Below the pieces are notes generated by a model. That model was not told the DNA's origin and searched no databases. It was given only the letters and a program-made list of their open reading frames with translations. From CADAWZ01 sp045114665 (GTDB taxonomy: Bacteria > Vulcanimicrobiota > CADAWZ01), in NCBI GenBank assembly GCA_045114665.1, contig JBGUKW010000009.1, positions 1 through 16,997 of the forward strand: DNA of 16,997 nucleotides, read 5' to 3'. The position numbers and the translations under genes were made by a program. Every line of letters begins with the position of its first letter. Within the stretch, counting starts at the first letter, position 1. This document shows, piece by piece, positions 7,722 to 15,203 of this stretch.

Positions 7722-9029
7722 TTATTTTTTTGAAGAAAAATTTATTCTGAGCGTAAAATGGATACGCTTTGTCTTTAATGCATTTCCTTCAGTCATCTTG
7801 ACATCAGAAAAAGTTTTTTGTAAATATTCTCTTATTTTATCTGCATCTTGAATAGAATTCGCTTCTCCTGACAATATAATATTAGAGCCTTCAGTATAAT
7901 CAACTTCATATATTGAAATAGAATTATCATCTAATTCTTTAGAAACCTCACCAATCAAAGATAGTACATCGAGAATTTTTGTGTTTGACAAAGACAAACT
8001 ATTTTTTTTGCGAGCAACTTTCTTTTTAAATTCAGACATTTTTGTGAATTTTTCATTTGGAAATTCTCTTTTAAAAGTCTGTTCAATTGCATTATTATAC
8101 TGTTTAACCTGTTCTTTATAATAATGTGATTCAAGATGTACACTTATAGTCCAAATAATCATTGGAACAAGAAGACAAATAAAATATAAATAAGGAATTC
8201 CAGTCTTATTTTCCTTTTCTTCGGAGAAATTTAAAGAAATATTTGGATATTTGAACCTTATAGCAGAACCAAAAGCAACAGCATCCAAATATGGTGAAAC
8301 ACCAGAAGGGAAATTCATAAAACCGACTTCTTTTTTTAATGTATTTTCGACTAATTCCTTAAAACCTTCAGCTAAAGCACAGCCTCCAGTAATTATAATT
8401 TTTTCTGTATCATATTTTTTTTGTTTTATAAATTTCAACGAATCATTGATTATTTTTAAAAATTCAGAATTATTGAGTCCCTCTTGCTCTTTTTTATCCT
8501 TTGCTTCATCAATAGAAATTCCATTTATAGTAGCAATAGCATTATCTATCTTATTTCCACCTGAAGCAATTACAAAAGCGAGATCAATAAATCCTTCCTT
8601 AATGCCAACTGCAGTTATTTTAGAAGCTCCGAAATCAAGGACAAGACAATTATTATAGCCTGAAAACATTGCAGACCTAGCAAGTGCAGTAATTTCACAA
8701 TCTTTAACAGGCTCCTTATATTTTTTGACAATGTCCTTCATTGTTATAAAGGCATAGGCTTCACCATTAGGAGAAACAATAAAATCCCAAGCCGAATTGT
8801 CAATACCAAAAGCAAGAGAATATGAAAGTTCTTCTTCTACGATTGAAAAAACCTTTTTCTTATCCCCAAAAGGAAGAGATAATTTTCTAAAAGTAAAATA
8901 TTCTGAAGATAAAGACATAATAGGTTCAGAAGAAGATTTATCAGACCTTTTTAATTTATTCCAATTTACTTCAATATTTATCTCTTTTGTACCTGTTGAA
9001 GCAAAATCAATTCCTGTATATACTTTCAA
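7722..9029 (-). CDS. gspL: GspL/PilM-type T2SS platform protein with an actin-like domain
   Basis: The cytoplasmic actin-like domain (residues 1 to about 260) should recruit GspE to the inner membrane. It is followed by one transmembrane helix (about 278-296) and a ferredoxin-like periplasmic domain with a coiled-coil start (300-435), giving 435 residues. The N-terminal YTGIDFAST segment, LDFGASKITAVGI (131-143) and the glycine-rich IITGGCALAEGF (212-223) resemble the phosphate and adenosine loops of PilM/FtsA-type ATP-binding proteins. Classical GspL tends to have lost these motifs, so this copy looks PilM-like in its cytoplasmic half. The start is TTG 9029, 6 bp after the gspK stop; a GGAG lies about 14 nt upstream within the end of gspK, so translation is probably coupled. 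Confidence 0.88.
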   Translation of the reverse strand: MKVYTGIDFASTGTKEINIEVNWNKLKRSDKSSSEPIMSLSSEYFTFRKLSLPFGDKKKVFSIVEEELSYSLAFGIDNSAWDFIVSPNGEAYAFITMKDIVKKYKEPVKDCEITALARSAMFSGYNNCLVLDFGASKITAVGIKEGFIDLAFVIASGGNKIDNAIATINGISIDEAKDKKEQEGLNNSEFLKIINDSLKFIKQKKYDTEKIIITGGCALAEGFKELVENTLKKEVGFMNFPSGVSPYLDAVAFGSAIRFKYPNISLNFSEEKENKTGIPYLYFICLLVPMIIWTISVHLESHYYKEQVKQYNNAIEQTFKREFPNEKFTKMSEFKKKVARKKNSLSLSNTKILDVLSLIGEVSKELDDNSISIYEVDYTEGSNIILSGEANSIQDADKIREYLQKTFSDVKMTEGNALKTKRIHFTLRINFSSKK

Positions 9030-9035
9030 TTTTAT

Positions 9036-9947
9036 TTACTCAACTCCCCAATAAACGATATTTCCACTCTTATCAACAACAGTCCTTATAACAATAGATT
9101 CTTCATCATAAACAGCATTTGCTTTTATTTCAAAATATTCACTCTTATAACCAGCAACTTGTTCAATCTTATAAAGCTTATTAGAATCTAGCTGCTCTCC
9201 CAAATGTTCTCCCAACTCAGATTTATCTTTAATAGGTCTATATTTAATTATATTATCAACATCTTGTTCTGTCATATCATCTGTCAAACATCTTAAAAGA
9301 ACTCTATTGGCAGTGTTTATATTTATTTTAGAATAAGATAATCCAAAAGAAGAAATATAATAATCGAGATTATCAGCCCCTTCTACCTTGGATTCTTTAA
9401 AATCTTTTATATCATCTTTTACTGAATCAATTAAATTTAATTCATTAAGAGAATCCATTTTAGCATTTTTTACAGAACCATATTTTAGAGAATTTTCATT
9501 TCCATCAACTCTTGAAGTATCGTCTGTATCTATCCAATCTGCAATTTTATTTACATTTGTGGAATTAATACCTATTTCATTAAAAATCCTCTTTAAATAC
9601 TCTATACTATATCTTTGTTCTTGTTCATCTCCATTTACTATCGAATTTATCGAAAATTTTCTTTCTAAATCTTGTATTTCAATATTAATTTTTATATCAC
9701 CTGTATCAAAATTTAATGGTGCAGACTCAAGATATTTTAAAGAGTCATAAAGTTCTTTTGGATCTTCTTTATAACCAGCTTTTATATAATCCCTTGCACT
9801 ATTTACAGCAGACTTACAGGCATAATAAGCAGTCTCTTTTTTCTTGATAGAATTTATATATTTAGCCGTATAAAGAGTATCTGATGAAATTTGTAAATTC
9901 ATTGTTGTTAAAATCATTATCATGCCAACAACGGCTATTATAATCAA
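9036..9947 (-). CDS. gspK: Minor pseudopilin GspK (no recognisable prepilin leader)
   Basis: The large minor pseudopilin expected at the pseudopilus tip with I and J (303 residues). After a hydrophobic N-terminal helix (1-18) it has the family features: a helix with YYACKSAVNSARDYI, a strand then FSINSIV, the ADWIDTDD motif (136-143), and a helix-hairpin-like segment with INTANRVLL (210-218). The start is TTG 9947, with AAGGCGG about 10 nt upstream at the end of gspJ. The frame is closed upstream by a stop at 9963-9965, so no leader with a basic stretch and Gly(-1) can be encoded with any ATG, GTG or TTG start. An ATT codon at 9953 would add only two residues. Either this protein is not processed by the prepilin peptidase, or there is a frameshift here. 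Confidence 0.88.
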   Translation of the reverse strand: MIIIAVVGMIMILTTMNLQISSDTLYTAKYINSIKKKETAYYACKSAVNSARDYIKAGYKEDPKELYDSLKYLESAPLNFDTGDIKINIEIQDLERKFSINSIVNGDEQEQRYSIEYLKRIFNEIGINSTNVNKIADWIDTDDTSRVDGNENSLKYGSVKNAKMDSLNELNLIDSVKDDIKDFKESKVEGADNLDYYISSFGLSYSKININTANRVLLRCLTDDMTEQDVDNIIKYRPIKDKSELGEHLGEQLDSNKLYKIEQVAGYKSEYFEIKANAVYDEESIVIRTVVDKSGNIVYWGVE

Positions 9948-9954
9948 TTTAATA

Positions 9955-10578
9955 TTACCGCCTTACGCCAGGATGTACAGCAAATTCAAAAACCTGCTCT
10001 TTATTTTCTTCAATATAATATAGTTTTACATAAATATAATCAGGAAAAGATGAAATATTTCCTTCTACTTCTTTTCCATTTTTCAAAAAAGTAAAATTTA
10101 TTCCTGTTATAAATTCAGATAAAATATGACCATTTTTCTCTGCTAAAAGTCTATTTTCCTCATTAAACTCTCGTGGAAATGGATTTTCAAAATAGAACAA
10201 GGCATTTTTATCTTTATTTTTTCCAATATAATAACATGCCTCACAAACACCAGTTCCTACCTCAGGAGATGCACAAAAAAAACGAAGAAAATCACTTTTT
10301 TTATCCTCTGAACCTACAAACTCTATATTTTTTCTAAAATCAGAATTTGGATTATCATAAGCTGAAAATATCTGTCTCTTTATCTGCCAATATACTTTTG
10401 CAAGTTCAAAATCTCTATCAGAAGCTCTCTTTATTTGTCCAATCTCTCTTGTTGAACCGACAAAAATCAAAACAGCCAAACCAGAAAGAATCAATGCAAC
10501 AAATATAGCAATAATCAATTCTGCAAATGTAAAACCTAAATTAGAACGCCCGTATTTTAAATGTCTTAAAATTGACAT
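9955..10578 (-). CDS. gspJ: Minor pseudopilin GspJ
   Basis: A minor pseudopilin of the tip complex (207 residues). The leader MSILRHLKYGRSNLG is basic and ends in Gly15, followed by FTFAELIIAIF with Glu at mature position +5 and a hydrophobic helix to about residue 38, the standard type IV prepilin N-terminus. The C-terminal beta domain includes three nearby cysteines (FFCAS, GVCEACYY), which could form a disulfide. The frame is open to 10656, but ATG 10578 (with a weak GGTACTG upstream) gives the normal leader length; the upstream residues are hydrophobic and unlike a prepilin. The first 38 bp overlap the 3' end of gspI, so translation is probably coupled. The stop is 7 bp before the gspK start. 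Confidence 0.9.
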   Translation of the reverse strand: MSILRHLKYGRSNLGFTFAELIIAIFVALILSGLAVLIFVGSTREIGQIKRASDRDFELAKVYWQIKRQIFSAYDNPNSDFRKNIEFVGSEDKKSDFLRFFCASPEVGTGVCEACYYIGKNKDKNALFYFENPFPREFNEENRLLAEKNGHILSEFITGINFTFLKNGKEVEGNISSFPDYIYVKLYYIEENKEQVFEFAVHPGVRR

Positions 10579-10993
10579 ATTCAGTACCATAATATTTTGC
10601 AACAAGAGAAATTTCGTCAACAGGAATAGTCGATGATGTAATTGAATCCAAATCATTTGTCGATGTCGAAAAATTCATGGATGTTGAATAAGCCTTTGTA
10701 TCACCAACAGCCATAACTGATAAATTTGTATAATTTCCATTTTCATCGACCTGTTCATTTGAATATTTATTCTTACTATCAGAAATAAGCTCTTCACTAT
10801 TTATTTTTTCTATCTCAAGAGAAGCATAGGCAAGACATTTTAAAGTGGCTGTATTTTCCCCACACAATTTGGCAGAACTTATTTGCATTCTCATGAGAAC
10901 AGCAATAGAAAGAGCCAAAATTGCAAGTGCAACTATAACTTCTACAAGAGTAAAACCACTATTATTCTTTCTTTTTAAATATCTAAATCTCAT
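10541..10993 (-). CDS. gspI: Minor pseudopilin GspI
   Basis: A small minor pseudopilin (150 residues) and the first T2SS gene of the block. The basic leader MRFRYLKRKNNSG is followed by FTLVEVIVALAILAL, so cleavage after Gly13 and Glu at +5 match type IV prepilin processing. The following GspI-type region has LAYASLEIEKIN after the hydrophobic helix. ATG 10993 has only a weak purine-rich stretch upstream (AAGAAA), no strong ribosome site. The gene lies 90 bp after the exported TPR gene, and its end overlaps the start of gspJ by 38 bp. Assignment to I rather than H rests on the LxYA-xxE segment, the small size and the gene order I-J-K. Confidence 0.87.
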   Translation of the reverse strand: MRFRYLKRKNNSGFTLVEVIVALAILALSIAVLMRMQISSAKLCGENTATLKCLAYASLEIEKINSEELISDSKNKYSNEQVDENGNYTNLSVMAVGDTKAYSTSMNFSTSTNDLDSITSSTIPVDEISLVAKYYGTEYVNFKTFKIRAF

Positions 10994-11010
10994 TTATTTT
11001 CTTATTAATT

Positions 11011-11057
11011 ATTATATCAAAAAAAATTCTTTATTTTTCTTAAATCGTTCAAATTCT
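11011..11057 (-). pseudogene. Degenerate duplicate of the 3' end of the TPR gene
   Basis: This gap segment aligns with 11094-11139, the coding end of the TPR gene, with a 2-nt length change and a few substitutions. Read on the minus strand it still encodes FERFKKNKEF followed by FLI and a stop, against FERFKKNKEFLDIIKE in the intact gene. It has no start of its own. It is either the scar of a short tandem duplication (offset about 83 bp) or the last remnant of a second, deleted TPR gene. Confidence 0.75.
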
Positions 11058-11059
11058 AG

Positions 11060-11092
11060 AAATTTTCAAAAATACTGTATTTCTTATTCTTT
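11060..11092. repeat. Dispersed intergenic repeat, left portion
   Basis: The segment AATTTTCAAAAATACTG followed by TATTTCTTATT matches 15229-15258 with one base of length difference and three substitutions. It overlaps the last codons and stop of the TPR gene. The matching copy at 15229 continues into the ACAGCAATTTTCA core that is also found at 1785 and 12359, so these look like parts of one short repeat family. Confidence 0.6.
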
Positions 11093-12259
11093 TATTATAT
11101 CCAAAAATTCTTTGTTTTTCTTAAACCTTTCAAACATTTTTGAAGAAGAAGCTATTTTTTTATTTTCTGGTTCAAGTTTTACTGCCATTTTCAATGCTTT
11201 CAATGCTTCATCATCTTTTTTAAGCATGGCATAAGAACAGGCATTGTTAAAATATGCAGAATCATTCTTTTTATCTTCTCTTATTATCTCATTATTTATC
11301 TTTACACACTCAGTATAATTATTTAAACGAAGATATGAAGCAGATAAAGCCATTTTAGCAAGTGGTAAATTTCGATTTAAAGAAAGTGCTTTTTTCATGT
11401 TTTTTACAACAGATTCATATTTTCCACTACCAAAATCAATCAATCCAATTTGGTAATATGTATTCCAACCTTTAGCACCAAGTGAGATAGCTTCTCTATA
11501 TAATTTAATAGCGTCTTTCTTTTTTCCATTGTTCATCCAAAAATCGGCCAAAGCCTCTTTGTATTTTGGATTTTTTTTATCTAGTTCAACAGCACTTGAA
11601 AAAGCAGGTTCTGCTCTCTTGCTCTTCATAACATCATATACTTTTCCAAGTCTAAAAAACATCTCTGGGTTTGAATCTTCCATTTCAAGAAATTTTCTAT
11701 ATACAAAAGCTGCATCTTTGTACATACTTTCACCCATATAAATATCTGACATTCTTTTAAATACTTCTGGATCGTTATCAGCACATAAACTCATAGCTTT
11801 TTTCATGTACATTTTAGATTTTTTGTACTGCTTTTGTTTTAAAAGAGCAAATCCCATACCTATCCTACTATCAGGATAATCTTCATTCATACTCATAGCT
11901 TCTTCAAGGCATTTCACGGCTTTTTTCAATGAACCTTGTTTAACAAGAGAAAAACCTTTATATGTCTTACTTACATAATCTCCCTTAAAAAAAGTCATTG
12001 CCTTATCAAATTGAATAATAGCATTGTCATATTTTCCAAGCCCATAAAAAGACAATCCAGCTAGTTGATAACCTTCATGAAATTTTGGTTTTGCCTTTTT
12101 CAATTTTTCGGCATATTTCATACTGGCAGAAAAATTTTTCTCTCTCAAAAACTTTTTAGCTTTTGTTGACATATCAGAAGGTGTTTCAAGAGCATAAACT
12201 CTGCCAATAAAAAACAAAATAAGTAAAAATGTAAGAAAAACAATTTTCTTTTCAGACAT
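11084..12259 (-). CDS. Exported tetratricopeptide-repeat protein upstream of the T2SS block
   Basis: A 391-residue protein with a Sec signal peptide (MSEKKIVF, hydrophobic core, cleavage near VYA-LE at 23) and about ten TPR units spanning residues 28-367 (for example AGLSFYGLGKYDNAIIQFDKAM and NACSYAMLKKDDEALKALKMAV). No lipobox cysteine is present, so it should be soluble in the periplasm unless the signal is uncleaved. TPR solenoids bind peptides or partner proteins. In type IV pilus systems the TPR lipoproteins PilF/PilW and Tgl help secretin assembly. Its place just before gspI makes an assembly role plausible but unproven. ATG 12259 has GAGGA 5 nt upstream. The gap to gspI is 90 bp and holds a degenerate copy of its own 3' end. 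Confidence 0.88.
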   Translation of the reverse strand: MSEKKIVFLTFLLILFFIGRVYALETPSDMSTKAKKFLREKNFSASMKYAEKLKKAKPKFHEGYQLAGLSFYGLGKYDNAIIQFDKAMTFFKGDYVSKTYKGFSLVKQGSLKKAVKCLEEAMSMNEDYPDSRIGMGFALLKQKQYKKSKMYMKKAMSLCADNDPEVFKRMSDIYMGESMYKDAAFVYRKFLEMEDSNPEMFFRLGKVYDVMKSKRAEPAFSSAVELDKKNPKYKEALADFWMNNGKKKDAIKLYREAISLGAKGWNTYYQIGLIDFGSGKYESVVKNMKKALSLNRNLPLAKMALSASYLRLNNYTECVKINNEIIREDKKNDSAYFNNACSYAMLKKDDEALKALKMAVKLEPENKKIASSSKMFERFKKNKEFLDIIKE

Positions 12260-12344
12260 CAGTTCCTCAAAATATAAAAAAGTTAACTTTATATATTCTT
12301 TTTTTATATTAAATTATCTTTCAAAAAAAAGAAAAATCTAAAAA

Positions 12345-12379
12345 TGTTTTTTTTATTATTACAGCAATTTTCATAAATA
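12345..12379. repeat. Dispersed intergenic repeat, right portion
   Basis: TTACAGCAATTTTCATAAAT at 12359-12378 (and one more base) is identical to the arm of the palindrome at 1785. The 14 bases before it (from 12345) match the corresponding bases at 15244 with a few T/A/C changes. The opposite arm is absent here, so no long hairpin can form. It lies in the 166-bp gap between the UPF0182 gene and the TPR gene. Confidence 0.7.
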
Positions 12380-12425
12380 CTAAGAAGTTGTGTTCATAAT
12401 TATTAAAATTTATCTATTCCCTACC

Positions 12426-15188
12426 CTAATTATTTTTTTCAAGTAATTCAAGAGTTTTTCCAAGGGCATTTATCTCTTTTCCATAAGAAGCCCAATCGTC
12501 ATTTTTCTGTGCTTCTTTTGCTTTCTTGAAATGTTCAGAGGCTTCTTTAATCAAAATTTTCACATAAGTTGAAAGATCGTTATCAGAAGATTTATTTATC
12601 ACATCATTTATATTGTTATCTGTCAATTTTACATCGTTGTTAGAATCTACAAATATCTTTTTCAAAGCAGTATCCAAATCGTCTTCCATTGCGACTTTAT
12701 CACCATATACGACAAATATCTTTTTCAACTGTGGAATCTTTCCATTATTTGCTGCCAAAAACAGTGGCTCTACATAAATCAAAGAGTCCTTGATTGGAAT
12801 TACCAAAATTCCGCCTCTTATCACATGTGATCCTCCCTGTGTCCAAAGTGTCAACTGTTTCGAAATATCTGGGTCTTGGTCTATTCTCGAATCTATCTGA
12901 GATGGTCCAAAAATAAGTTTATCTTTAGGGAAAGTATAGACAATTACTTCGCCATAACAAGGATCATCACATCTTGCAGTAATTAAAGATGTCATGTTTG
13001 ACTTTCTAACAGGAGAAAATGGAAGCATTAAGACAAATTCTTCTATTTTTCCCTCTGGTGGAGGAAGTCTTAAAATCGTGTAATATGGTTGCATTGTCTT
13101 TGAAGAAGTACCTGTTATTGAAGTTTTCCACAAATCCTCTCTATTATAGAAAACACGGACATCTCTCATGTGATATCGTGCATACATATCTGCCTTTATC
13201 TTGAATAATGATTCAGGATAGCGAACATGCTGTTTCAATTCAGAAGGCATTTCAGAAGAAGGCTTGAACAAATCTTTAAACATTGCCATTTTTGTTTTTA
13301 AAAGTGGGTCTTTGTCATCAAAAATATAAAAATTTGTCTCACCATCATAGGCATTTATGACAGCCTTTACAGAATTTCTTATATAATTTAATCCACTGTA
13401 ACTTTCAGAATAAGGATATTTATTAGTTGCAAAATAACCATCTGCAATCCAATAAAAACCGTCTTTAGTTGAAACTAAATATGGATCTGGATCATAAATA
13501 ACATAAGGAGTTAATTTTTTTAATATCTCATCTACTTTTCTATTATATAGAATTCTACTTTCAGGTAAGATCTCTCCACTGAGTAAAATCTTAAAATCTC
13601 CAAAATAGAATGAAAAAATAATTCTGCTCCAAAGAGAATTTATCTCTGCTCCTGCTTTTCCCCCATAAGTACAGTAAATATTGTCATCACCTGAAGGATA
13701 GTCAAACTCTCTTTCTCTAGATTTTACGATACAGTAAGAATCTGTCAATTCACCATAATAAATAGAAGGATTAGGAGGTTTAGGAATATCCTTTTTATCA
13801 TATACAGGAGGAATGTCTTTTACATAAAAATTAGGCAAACCATCTGAAGAAGCACTATTTACTGGACCAAAACAACAACCATATCCATGGGTATATGTAA
13901 ATGTTTCATTTATCCACTTTCTATCGGGGATTCTATCTTTTGATAACTCTCTTGGAGAAAGCATTATCTGCTTATATACACCATCTATGAAATATCTGTC
14001 AAAGTCAACATCAAAAAATTTATAATATGTTCTTATCTCCTGCAATTCAGAATATGCTTCAAGAAGAGGTTGTGGATCCCAAAGTCTTATGTTATCTGTA
14101 GTCTGTTTATTTTCTTTAATATCAGATAAAGTCAAATTGGAATTTGCAGGAAATTCTCTTTCAACAAATTTATCAAGTTCAAAAGCTCTTCTTGTAAAAT
14201 CAATATTTCTTTCAATAAAAACTTTTTCTTTAGATAATTCATTTGGAGAAACTATAAATTTTTGAATAATATTTGGATATACTCCAATTCCAAGAAACAA
14301 AAGAATTATTAGAGAAAATACATATCTAAAAGTATTTTTCCAATCATCTCTTTTCAAGTCAAAAAATATCAAAAATGCAAATACAACTGAAACAATGGAC
14401 AAAATATTATAAATAGGTATTCGACCATACACATCTGAATAAAAAGCCCCCTGTAACATTCCAGTTGTCGTACAAAGAAGATTATATTTTGAAATTTGAA
14501 AAGACAATGCAGTTATTATAAAAATTACTGAAACTATAATGAGAATATGATTTTTTAATGGAGAAACAACATTTAAATTTTTAGGAGGCGATTTTATATC
14601 TCTTCCAAAAATATAAAAATATATACACATTAAAAAAATTGCCGAAAATAAAATTAAGAGTTTATTTAAAATAAATTCAAAAAATGGAAGAGAAAAAATA
14701 TAAAAAGATGTATCCAATCCAAAAAGAGGATCTTTTACATTAAATGGCTGTCTATATAGAAAATCAATAAATACTTCATAAGAAGAAATTCCGTCAAAAA
14801 AGAAAAAAACTGATATACAGGCAGATATAATAAATAAAAAACCAAGAATAACAGAATTTCCTGAACTTGGTAAATGAATAACTCCATCAGAAGATATTTT
14901 TTGTGGCAAATGAACTTGGAATTTATTCATAAAAAAATAATTAATTCCCAAAATAATTCCTGATAAGAAAAACAAAAAAAGCCCTGAAAACAATTTGGAT
15001 TTAAATATAAACCAAAAGACAGAACTTTTTCCAACAGAATCAAACCACTTTAAGTTGGCAAAAAAAATAACAATATCTCTCCAAAATATAAATAATAATA
15101 TACAAAGTATGGTGATTATTGTAATAAGCGGAGAAAATTTAATTTTTTTGTCATTATTTTCTATAGGTATATTTTTTATAAAATTCAA
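12426..15188 (-). CDS. UPF0182 family membrane protein
   Basis: A large membrane protein (920 residues) of the UPF0182/COG1615 family, whose function is unknown. Seven predicted membrane segments occupy the first third (about 20-42, 61-87, 113-132, 163-195, 213-231, 260-276, 288-303). A long, probably extracytoplasmic domain follows. Family signatures include IRLWDPQPLLEAY and ELQEIRTYYKF (about 367-390), FTYTHGYGCCFGPVNS (430-445), DGLPNFYVKDIPP, QPYYTILRLP and TQGGSHVIRGGILVIPI. The C-terminal 80 residues are a charged helix, also seen in other members. A frame from TTG 15203 exists, but GGAGG at 15201-15197 is correctly placed for TTG 15188, so that start is used. Cysteines in the extracytoplasmic domain (YGCCFG, RCDDPCYG) could form disulfides. 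It is separated from the TPR gene by 166 bp, and no functional link to the T2SS is shown. Confidence 0.93.
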   Translation of the reverse strand: MNFIKNIPIENNDKKIKFSPLITIITILCILLFIFWRDIVIFFANLKWFDSVGKSSVFWFIFKSKLFSGLFLFFLSGIILGINYFFMNKFQVHLPQKISSDGVIHLPSSGNSVILGFLFIISACISVFFFFDGISSYEVFIDFLYRQPFNVKDPLFGLDTSFYIFSLPFFEFILNKLLILFSAIFLMCIYFYIFGRDIKSPPKNLNVVSPLKNHILIIVSVIFIITALSFQISKYNLLCTTTGMLQGAFYSDVYGRIPIYNILSIVSVVFAFLIFFDLKRDDWKNTFRYVFSLIILLFLGIGVYPNIIQKFIVSPNELSKEKVFIERNIDFTRRAFELDKFVEREFPANSNLTLSDIKENKQTTDNIRLWDPQPLLEAYSELQEIRTYYKFFDVDFDRYFIDGVYKQIMLSPRELSKDRIPDRKWINETFTYTHGYGCCFGPVNSASSDGLPNFYVKDIPPVYDKKDIPKPPNPSIYYGELTDSYCIVKSREREFDYPSGDDNIYCTYGGKAGAEINSLWSRIIFSFYFGDFKILLSGEILPESRILYNRKVDEILKKLTPYVIYDPDPYLVSTKDGFYWIADGYFATNKYPYSESYSGLNYIRNSVKAVINAYDGETNFYIFDDKDPLLKTKMAMFKDLFKPSSEMPSELKQHVRYPESLFKIKADMYARYHMRDVRVFYNREDLWKTSITGTSSKTMQPYYTILRLPPPEGKIEEFVLMLPFSPVRKSNMTSLITARCDDPCYGEVIVYTFPKDKLIFGPSQIDSRIDQDPDISKQLTLWTQGGSHVIRGGILVIPIKDSLIYVEPLFLAANNGKIPQLKKIFVVYGDKVAMEDDLDTALKKIFVDSNNDVKLTDNNINDVINKSSDNDLSTYVKILIKEASEHFKKAKEAQKNDDWASYGKEINALGKTLELLEKNN

Positions 15189-15203
15189 AATATTTTCCTC
15201 CAA

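Noticed and set aside
7955..8143. Minus-strand frame of 62 codons inside gspL
   Set aside because: It overlaps the well-supported gspL frame out of phase and shows no independent features.
9955..9965. Fusion of gspJ and gspK by a frameshift
   Set aside because: Both proteins have complete family features and separate ends. The closeness explains the appearance, although a missing GspK leader is reported as an open question.
10845..11234. Plus-strand frame with two NSLFFLN segments
   Set aside because: It crosses the start of gspI and the end of the TPR gene in antisense. Its internal repeat is explained by duplication of the TPR 3' end.
12260..12425. Promoter for the TPR/T2SS block (GATAAT preceded by TTAGAT at 17 bp)
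   Set aside because: The -35 match is poor and AT-rich DNA gives many such hits, so a promoter here is likely but not locatable from sequence.
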